From DASPTR01 sp964475545 (GTDB taxonomy: Archaea; Thermoproteota; Bathyarchaeia; Bathyarchaeales; Bathycorpusculaceae): a stretch of DNA of 13,531 bases. The notes beneath the pieces were generated by a model, which was given only the letters and a program-made list of their open reading frames with translations, did no database searches and had not been told where the DNA came from. Location of the stretch: the NCBI GenBank assembly GCA_964475545.1, contig CAYYXF010000029.1, forward strand, positions 1 through 13,531. Reading direction: 5' to 3'. A program made the position numbers and the translations under genes. Positions 1-4,055 of this stretch are shown here, piece by piece. Within the stretch, counting starts at the first letter, position 1. Each line of letters opens with the position of its first letter.

Positions 1-47
1 TTGCCAACAGCAACTATAGTACTTTCAGCATAAGCCTCCTTCTTCAT
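1..47 (-). CDS. N-terminus of an unidentified protein, cut by the left edge
   Basis: An ATG at 47-45 on the minus strand opens a frame that runs off the window and reads MKKEAYAESTIVAVG. A TATA-like element at 68-76 lies about 25 bp upstream of the ATG, the arrangement expected of a leaderless archaeal message, and this supports the start. The residues TIVAVG could be the first beta-strand of a nucleotide-binding or NTP-hydrolysing fold (inosine/xanthosine triphosphatases begin similarly), but 15 residues cannot settle this. No function is claimed. Confidence 0.4.
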   Translation of the reverse strand, partial: MKKEAYAESTIVAVG

Positions 48-67
48 GAACCACAATGTCGCAAAAA

Positions 68-104
68 CTTTATCATTTGGGGGACGGTGTTCTAGTTTGG
101 GGGA
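68..104 (-). promoter_or_regulatory. Promoter with two 9-bp boxes 20 bp apart
   Basis: Read on the minus strand, the box TCCCCCAAA occurs at 104-96 and again at 84-76, exactly 20 bp (about two helical turns) apart. The second copy runs directly into a TATA-like ATGATAAAG (76-68), so it occupies the BRE position. The ATG of the left-edge gene follows at 47. The layout suggests a regulator binding two sites on one helix face beside the TATA box. Confidence 0.4.
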
Positions 105-119
105 TGATGTCGCCGTCCC
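81..119. repeat. 9-bp inverted repeat upstream of the left-edge gene
   Basis: GGGACGGTG at 81-89 can pair with CGCCGTCCC at 111-119 (nine pairs, one G-T) across a 21-base loop that contains one of the TCCCCCAAA boxes. It lies between the rhomboid stop and the next minus-strand promoter, so it could end rhomboid transcription or be part of the regulatory site. No T-run follows on the minus strand. Confidence 0.35.
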
Positions 120-176
120 AGTCTGATTTATGCAGATGAAGAACTTATGACGGACAGACCCCAAAGATTAAGATGT

Positions 177-857
177 CTAGATACGAAGCCTAGCCTCTCT
201 GGCCTTCTTCCTTTTTCTTCCGATGGTTAAACCTAGTAGTATTCCGGCGATGAAGCCGCCTATGTGAGCGAAGTATGCGACTCCGCCTAGAGGGTCGAAT
301 ATTCCGTAGGCCCATTGCATTATGAACCAGAAGCCTAGAAAGAGAATGGCAGGTAAGGGAACTATGAAATAGCCGACCAGTGTTACGATTCTGGCGGTTG
401 GGTAGAGCACTAGGTAGGCGCCCAGAACTCCTGAAATTGCTCCTGAAGCGCCTATTACACCGATGGTCAAATCGCCCAGCAAGAGCATACTAATCAGTAT
501 CTGCGCTAGACCTGCTATCAGTCCGCTGATGAGGTACAATGCGAGATAGCTTGCATGTCCAAACGCATCTTCAACATTGTCACCGAAAACGTAGAGAAAC
601 AGCATGTTCCCAAGCAGGTGAAACCAGTTTGCATGCATGAACATTGAGGTGAAAAGCGTGAAGAGCCTCTGCCCACGGATTATTTCCCCGGGAATCATGG
701 TGAACTTGTCTTCAATCTCAGCTGCAAACCTGTCGCCAAGAAGGATGTTACTGGCTGAGAGCCAATAGACGACGAAAATGACTATGTTTGCAATCAGCAA
801 CAAACGAGTAACGTGCGGAGTAGTTGAAGACCTGTTTAGGTCTTTCAGCGGGAGCAA
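177..857 (-). CDS. Rhomboid family intramembrane serine protease
   Basis: A 226-residue polytopic membrane protein of the rhomboid (S54) family, which cleaves transmembrane substrates within the bilayer. Visible hallmarks are H80-LLG-N84 in the second membrane segment (the HxxxN oxyanion motif), G-A-S138-G (136-139) carrying the catalytic serine, and H198 in AHIGG as the catalytic histidine, followed by glycines G200/G201 of the last helix. About six hydrophobic segments are seen (near 17-34, 66-92, 101-127, 131-152, 157-182 and 195-213), and a basic tail (212-224) probably faces the cytoplasm. The start codon is TTG; it is favoured by an AGGTTGA ribosome site (864-870) six bases upstream and a TATA element at 892-904. 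Substrates are unknown and the gene appears to be monocistronic. Confidence 0.9.
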   Translation of the reverse strand: MLPLKDLNRSSTTPHVTRLLLIANIVIFVVYWLSASNILLGDRFAAEIEDKFTMIPGEIIRGQRLFTLFTSMFMHANWFHLLGNMLFLYVFGDNVEDAFGHASYLALYLISGLIAGLAQILISMLLLGDLTIGVIGASGAISGVLGAYLVLYPTARIVTLVGYFIVPLPAILFLGFWFIMQWAYGIFDPLGGVAYFAHIGGFIAGILLGLTIGRKRKKAREARLRI

Positions 858-891
858 GCGATGTCAACCTTGTGTAACGATACTAGCCCAA

Positions 892-904
892 GCTATTATA
901 ATTG
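892..904 (-). promoter_or_regulatory. TATA element of the rhomboid gene
   Basis: On the minus strand the sequence reads CAATTATAATAGC, centred near 899. A transcript starting about 26 bp downstream (near 873) would carry a short leader holding the AGGTTGA ribosome site before the TTG start at 857. Confidence 0.4.
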
Positions 905-968
905 CTCACCGTTTCTCATGCCCAAAATGATCGAAGTTGGAGACGGGTGTTGCAATGTCTACGATATT

Positions 969-1343
969 TCACTTAGCCATGCATTCAATCAACTTTCCGC
1001 ATGTTAAACATGCTTCGGGAATCGCTGTTTCTTTTGGGCGCTTCTTCAAGTATCCAAGGGAATGCTGACAGTTTACGCCTTCAGGTTTTGGCTGGGTACT
1101 TGTGGCTTCTTCGGATGAACCTAGAGTTTCGCTTGTTTCAGGTACGTTTTCCTGAGTTTCAGGTATCTTGTTGAGGCAGTGTGGGCATGCATAGTAGGTT
1201 TCGACGAGACCTTGGGAAGAAATTCTGGTAAATAGGGGCTTTCGGATTTCCTTCCCGCATTCGCTGCATCTGAAGTCTGTTTCCCCTTGTAGTTGATGTT
1301 CGTCCTCGTTGTCTTGCGCCTGTGAATCTGAGTTGCTCTGCAT
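969..1343 (-). CDS. Small double zinc-ribbon protein of unknown function
   Basis: A soluble 124-residue protein. An acidic, Gln-rich lead-in (1-22) precedes a first metal site C26-x2-C29 ... C53-x2-C56. A low-complexity Glu/Thr/Ser linker (57-90) follows, then a C-terminal Cys/His knot C92-x-H94 ... C112-x2-C115 ... C121 around the motif GYLKKRP and IPEACLTC. The C-terminal pattern resembles a short conserved domain of uncharacterised archaeal proteins, from memory. Function is not known; metal binding and a nucleic-acid or protein-binding adaptor role are inferences. The ATG at 1343 is chosen because TATA elements lie just upstream (1364-1392) and GGAG precedes the start; the longer reading to 1418 would run through the promoter and has an implausible N-terminus. 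Confidence 0.65.
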   Translation of the reverse strand: MQSNSDSQAQDNEDEHQLQGETDFRCSECGKEIRKPLFTRISSQGLVETYYACPHCLNKIPETQENVPETSETLGSSEEATSTQPKPEGVNCQHSLGYLKKRPKETAIPEACLTCGKLIECMAK

Positions 1344-1363
1344 CGTGTGGTTCTCCAGTGGGC

Positions 1364-1392
1364 AATATATTAAATAGCAAGATTTAATAAAC
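1364..1392 (-). promoter_or_regulatory. AT-rich promoter of the zinc-ribbon gene
   Basis: Two TATA-like elements read on the minus strand lie here: TTTATTAAATC near 1391-1381 and TATTTAATATATT near 1376-1364. The first would place the transcript start near 1359, giving a roughly 16-base leader with GGAG before the ATG at 1343. Confidence 0.4.
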
Positions 1393-1428
1393 CTTTTTGT
1401 GTCGAAGAACAACACCAAAACAAGTCAA

Positions 1429-1529
1429 TGGGCCCGCCCGGATTCGAACCGGGGATCTTCGCCGCTTCCTCCAGCATGTTTTGGCATACCATGTGAGGGC
1501 GACGTCCTAACCAACTAGACTACGGGCCC
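1429..1529 (-). tRNA. tRNA-Val(CAC) with a 27-nt archaeal intron
   Basis: A complete cloverleaf folds on the minus strand: acceptor GGGCCCG/CGGGCCC, D stem GTCT/GGAC, anticodon stem TCGCC/GGCGA, T arm CCCGG-TTCGAAT-CCGGG and discriminator A at 1429. No CCA is encoded. Once a 27-nt insert is removed, the anticodon loop reads CTCACAC with anticodon CAC (1495-1493), which decodes GUG (valine). The mature length is 74 nt. The insert begins after A37 (1492), the standard archaeal tRNA intron position. Confidence 0.95.
1465..1491 (-). other. tRNA-Val intron (position 37/38)
   Basis: The 27-nt insert has its own stem, GGTATG with CATGCT, closed by a CCAAAA loop. The 5' cut falls inside a three-base bulge (CA^T), and CTC of the anticodon loop pairs with GAG of the intron. 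The 3' bulge appears to be five bases (GAAGC) rather than three, so this is a relaxed rather than canonical bulge-helix-bulge. A one-base shift of both cuts (38/39) gives an equally foldable loop and cannot be excluded by eye. Confidence 0.75.
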
Positions 1530-1656
1530 ACGCTTTCTGCCATATTCGGTTTTACATTGCAGCTTTGGCTTTGATATTCTTTGCTATGGAATCCAGTCTA
1601 CATATTGCCATTTCATAAAGCCTTTCTTTGACAGCCCAGATTAAAACTTGGAGCCG

Positions 1657-1764
1657 ATGGGTTTGCATGGTGCTAACCAGAAGAACGAGGATCGTTTGAT
1701 GTTTCTATGCTTTCTAGCTTTCGCGGTGATCGGCTACATATTGTCTCGTTATCTGCATCTTTGA
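1657..1764 (+). CDS. Possible 35-residue single-membrane-span peptide
   Basis: An ATG at 1657 preceded by GGAG opens a 35-codon frame ending in TGA. The first 13 residues are polar (MGLHGANQKNEDR). Residues 14-29 form an uninterrupted hydrophobic segment (LMFLCFLAFAVIGYIL), and the tail SRYLHL is basic, as in a small bitopic membrane protein. Length alone is weak evidence and a chance frame is possible; the clean polar-hydrophobic-basic layout is the reason for listing it. The ribosome-site spacing (three bases) is short. It sits between the two tRNA genes with no obvious partner. Confidence 0.35.
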   Translation: MGLHGANQKNEDRLMFLCFLAFAVIGYILSRYLHL

Positions 1765-2030
1765 ACAAGCTGGTTTCGATTCGCCGGGCCACTGTGCAGG
1801 TCCAGAGAGGAGTAGTCATAACTGGTTCAATTGGTCAGTTTCTGCTAACGTGTACGTCCTCATTTTTGACGTTTTTCACGTAATAGCTTGGACTATATTG
1901 CCTGCATAATCTTTTCATTATGTAGTCAAAGGGCAGCTTTGTCCTTTTTGATTCTTGACCTGCGTTTTTCGGTATGATATGCTAGAAACCGCCGTTGCAG
2001 ATCTGACACTATGAAACATTTTGTCATAAA
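1765..2030. other. Intergenic stretch, no feature recognised
   Basis: No frame with coding character, no tRNA and no convincing repeat was found between the small membrane-peptide frame and the promoter of the structured RNA. Several T-rich patches are present. Confidence 0.5.
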
Positions 2031-2042
2031 TCTTTTAAGTAA
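2031..2042 (+). promoter_or_regulatory. TATA element of the 75-nt RNA candidate
   Basis: The sequence AAATCTTTTAAGTAA spans this position. Its centre lies about 27 bp before the first base of the perfect inverted repeat at 2064, which is the distance expected between an archaeal TATA box and the transcript start. The TATA box of the AbiE operon (3859-3870, minus) is similar, CTTTAAGTAG. Confidence 0.5.
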
Positions 2043-2063
2043 CTACTCACGTGATTTAATCTC

Positions 2064-2138
2064 GGGTGCAAGTTAGAAACTTATAATTGTCCTTTCTCCT
2101 TTCTCCCGCTCGGCAGTGGGGAAAGTAAACTTGCACCC
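2064..2138 (+). ncRNA. Candidate structured small RNA (75 nt), family not recognised
   Basis: GGGTGCAAGTT at 2064-2074 and AACTTGCACCC at 2128-2138 form a perfect 11-bp terminal stem. Inside, CTTTC-T-CCCGCT and AGTGGGGAAAG form a second 11-bp stem with one bulged U, one G-U pair and a CGGC tetraloop. A single-stranded segment of about 24 nt (AGAAACTT onward) joins the two on the 5' side. The TATA element at 2031-2042 would start transcription at the first base of the outer stem, and CCCTTTTCCC just downstream may end it. There is no coding frame and no T-loop, so it is not a tRNA despite the tRNA-like acceptor length. Function is unknown. Confidence 0.5.
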
Positions 2139-2164
2139 AACCCTTTTCCCAAGATCTGATTCAG

Positions 2165-2177
2165 AAAACTTAAAAGC
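2165..2177 (+). promoter_or_regulatory. TATA element of tRNA-Phe
   Basis: AAAACTTAAAAGC is centred about 37 bp before the mature tRNA 5' end. It would give a transcript with a short 5' leader to be removed by RNase P. Confidence 0.4.
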
Positions 2178-2208
2178 ACATTCGCATCTTTCTTGAACTG
2201 CTATCGTT

Positions 2209-2282
2209 GCCGAGGTAGCTCAGCCTGGGAGAGCGCTCGGCTGAAGACCGGGTCGTCGCCGGTTCAAACCCGGCCCTCGGCA
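2209..2282 (+). tRNA. tRNA-Phe(GAA)
   Basis: All arms fold: acceptor GCCGAGG/CCTCGGC, D stem GCTC/GAGC, anticodon stem CTCGG/CCGGG (one G-T), loop CTGAAGA with anticodon GAA, T arm GCCGG-TTCAAAC-CCGGC, and discriminator A. There is no intron and no encoded CCA. Length is 74 nt. A CTTTT tract follows directly and probably ends transcription. The last bases of the gene are repeated at 3984-3994, beyond the AbiE pair. Confidence 0.97.
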
Positions 2283-2283
2283 C
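2273..2283 (+). repeat. Left copy of an 11-bp repeat at the tRNA-Phe 3' end (attL-like)
   Basis: GCCCTCGGCAC covers the 3' acceptor strand and discriminator of tRNA-Phe plus one base. The identical 11-mer recurs at 3984-3994. tRNA 3' ends are standard integration targets for archaeal mobile elements, so this may be the restored target half. Confidence 0.45.
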
Positions 2284-2385
2284 TTTTAAGCTTATTTTGA
2301 GCTTATTTTAGATACTTAGGAGAAAATTGAGCGCGATTTGTGTGCGTTAGCTGGAAAATCTGAAGCCAGATGAATTCCCGACAAG

Positions 2386-3102
2386 TCATAATAGTTGCTT
2401 TAGCTTCTTCAGAACTTCTTCCTTTGTCTTCTCTGTAAATTCTGTTGTGACAAATGTTCCCTTCCACGAATCCAGAAATCTCTTGTCAGAGACATCATAT
2501 AAGATCAGTTTCAGATTCCTCTCCAATATCTCAGGATGAGCAAATGCTTTCTTTGCTCTTTCTTGCAGATTGTCCGGGATGCCATTTTTCCACACTAGCG
2601 TAGCTACGTCTCTTATGTCGCTTGGTCTGACAGACATCATCTTCAGGAGCAGGTAATCAGTATAGTCTGGAACGAAGATTTCTACTATCTTTTCAGCGAT
2701 AGGAATTTTCACTTTCTTTGTTTTCTGCAAAAACTTCCCATCGATAAAGAATATCTGCTCTTCAGTTCTTCCTCTTACTTCCCCTTCCATGAAATCGATT
2801 GAAATTTGGGCGCTTTTGCCATCAACTTTGAAAAGCTTAATACACCTCAGAAAACCATAGCTACCTCTTTTCTCAAAAGCTTCTATACTCAAAACCTTAG
2901 GCAGCAACTTTTGCATTTTGTCCAGATTCCAACCGTCTGATTTTTTCAGGACAAAATCGCAATCTCTTGTGTATCGCGAGAGTGACGTAAACGCTCTGAG
3001 GGCATAACCGCCAATCATAACTATTTTCGGATTTTCAAATCCGTCGGTCTGTTTGGACAACTGCTCGATTATTCTGCTGATCTCTTCCTCTCTCAGGTTC
3101 AT
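2386..3102 (-). CDS. AbiEii-type nucleotidyltransferase toxin
   Basis: A 238-residue protein of the AbiEii/AbiGii nucleotidyltransferase family, the toxin half of type IV AbiE systems, whose relatives block growth by transferring nucleotides (to tRNA in studied members). From the chosen start, G31-G32-YAL opens the nucleotidyltransferase fold, RYTRDCDF (43-50) gives the metal-binding D47 and D49, and ISIDF (101-105) the further Asp D103. K154 in YLLLKMMS and SDIRDVATL (161-169; D162, D165) match the C-terminal catalytic block. A longer reading from ATG 3150 would overlap the antitoxin gene by 35 bases and add a basic leader (MKRLRRLLNLVKHSEI); ATG 3102, 13 bases after the antitoxin stop, fits homologue lengths better, though neither start has a strong ribosome site. 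Confidence 0.85.
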   Translation of the reverse strand: MNLREEEISRIIEQLSKQTDGFENPKIVMIGGYALRAFTSLSRYTRDCDFVLKKSDGWNLDKMQKLLPKVLSIEAFEKRGSYGFLRCIKLFKVDGKSAQISIDFMEGEVRGRTEEQIFFIDGKFLQKTKKVKIPIAEKIVEIFVPDYTDYLLLKMMSVRPSDIRDVATLVWKNGIPDNLQERAKKAFAHPEILERNLKLILYDVSDKRFLDSWKGTFVTTEFTEKTKEEVLKKLKQLL

Positions 3103-3115
3103 TATTTCAGAGTGC

Positions 3116-3826
3116 TTAACCAAGTTCAACAACCTTCTCAATCGCTTCATCGATTTCTCTTTTTACAAAGTCATCTTTCAACTTGGTTTCTCTGTGAGGA
3201 AATTCCACTCCACTTAATTCGCCCAACTGATGAAAGCCGTACTCCAAGGCCTGTTTGGCCCTAACGTTTGTCTTGGAAATTCTTTTCCAATAAGACTCTT
3301 TGTACAATCTGTTCAAGTTGATCTTGTCTCTGTTTTCGTACAAAGTGGCAAATGCGTCTGTGAAAGCCCAGTTTTGCAAACACGCGATTACATTTTCCTC
3401 GATGTCCTCAACGAGCAAGTTTCCGACTTTCCTGTACTTGATCTTAGCAGGATCCTTCAAGTATTCGACTTCAATGCTCCAACCCTTTTTTCTTGCGAAC
3501 TCTTTCAATGCCTTTCCATAGGATTTTTCTTTGACCTTCAAAACGCAAACATCTCTGTGAACAAAGTCGTTATTCCAGAATGATGCCGCAGTCTGGGCGG
3601 AGACTACTTTAAAGTTCTTGTCTTTCTCCAAAAAGTCCCAAACATTTTTGATCTCAGCAGGAATCCAATACCAGCCCCATTTGACACGTTCAATCAAGCC
3701 TTCCTTGGACAACTTGTTCAAATACTCCTTGGCGTTCGGCTCGATGCTTTTTGCAGACTTTACTCTAACCAAACTTCCTTTGAAGGGTCTCAATTTCTCA
3801 TTAAACTCTGTCAAGTATTCGGGCAT
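3116..3826 (-). CDS. AbiEi-type antitoxin and autorepressor
   Basis: A 236-residue protein directly upstream of the AbiEii toxin gene. Residues 1-57 form a winged-helix-like region ending in GLIERVKWGWYWIP (43-56), the strand-turn-strand wing typical of AbiEi antitoxins. The rest (about 60-236) is the mixed alpha/beta domain that in AbiEi proteins carries antitoxin activity. In AbiE systems this protein represses its own promoter and counters the toxin without necessarily forming a stable complex. The ATG at 3826 is well supported by GGTGA five bases upstream and a TATA element at 3859-3870. Two 26-bp repeats flank that TATA element, as expected for autoregulation. Identification rests on the wing motif and the toxin neighbour. 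Confidence 0.75.
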   Translation of the reverse strand: MPEYLTEFNEKLRPFKGSLVRVKSAKSIEPNAKEYLNKLSKEGLIERVKWGWYWIPAEIKNVWDFLEKDKNFKVVSAQTAASFWNNDFVHRDVCVLKVKEKSYGKALKEFARKKGWSIEVEYLKDPAKIKYRKVGNLLVEDIEENVIACLQNWAFTDAFATLYENRDKINLNRLYKESYWKRISKTNVRAKQALEYGFHQLGELSGVEFPHRETKLKDDFVKREIDEAIEKVVELG

Positions 3827-3831
3827 TGGTA

Positions 3832-3857
3832 TTCACCTTTTATTATTGTTTGGCAAA
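3832..3857 (-). promoter_or_regulatory. Putative AbiEi operator, copy 1 (proximal)
   Basis: On the plus strand this is TTCACCTTT, eight unconserved bases, then TTTGGCAAA. Read on minus, its proximal box is AAAGGTGAA, which contains the ribosome site of the antitoxin gene. It lies just downstream of the TATA element, so a bound repressor would cover the transcript start. Confidence 0.55.
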
Positions 3858-3858
3858 C

Positions 3859-3870
3859 TACTTAAAGATA
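3859..3870 (-). promoter_or_regulatory. TATA element of the AbiE operon
   Basis: On minus the sequence reads TATCTTTAAGTAG, sandwiched between the two 26-bp repeats. A start about 26 bp downstream (near 3838) would give a leader of about a dozen bases containing GGTGA before the ATG at 3826. Confidence 0.5.
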
Positions 3871-3874
3871 TCCG

Positions 3875-3900
3875 TTCACCTTTCAAGCCATTTTGGCAAA
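3875..3900 (-). promoter_or_regulatory. Putative AbiEi operator, copy 2 (distal)
   Basis: TTCACCTTT, eight unconserved bases, then TTTGGCAAA: the same two 9-mers in the same order and spacing as 3832-3857, shifted by exactly 43 bp (about four helical turns). The eight spacer bases differ (tattattg against caagccat), so the conserved blocks seem to be under selection. Confidence 0.55.
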
Positions 3901-3983
3901 TGCCATTGTGCATACAAAGAACCAGAATTAGACAAAAAACACGTAAGAACTGAAATGACTGCTTAAACGCTCTTGTGAAGCTA

Positions 3984-3994
3984 GCCCTCGGCAC
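3984..3994 (+). repeat. Right copy of the 11-bp tRNA-Phe end repeat (attR-like)
   Basis: GCCCTCGGCAC is identical to 2273-2283 and in the same orientation. Flanking bases do not match. The two copies bracket the AbiE gene pair and its promoter in a segment of about 1.7 kb. No integrase is present, so if it is an attachment site the element is degenerate or was mobilised in trans. Confidence 0.4.
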
Positions 3995-4055
3995 CACCGA
4001 TAGACTAAAGCGGTTTGCTTGTGTTGTTTGCCCCCTTTTTCGCTTCGCCCTGTGC

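Noticed and set aside
1344..1418. 25-residue N-terminal extension of the zinc-ribbon protein
   Set aside because: It runs through two TATA-like elements and lacks a ribosome site; the ATG at 1343 has GGAG upstream and a sensible leader.
2064..2138. The structured RNA as a divergent tRNA
   Set aside because: It has a tRNA-like length and closing stem with A following, but no T-loop, no D arm and no anticodon arm in the required places.
2289..2309. Tandem AGCTTATTTT repeat after tRNA-Phe
   Set aside because: Two 10-mers with an 11-bp period in an AT-rich trailer; most simply the T-rich terminator region of the tRNA gene.
3230..3953. Plus-strand open frames across the AbiE genes
   Set aside because: They are antisense readings of well-supported minus-strand genes, with no family resemblance of their own.
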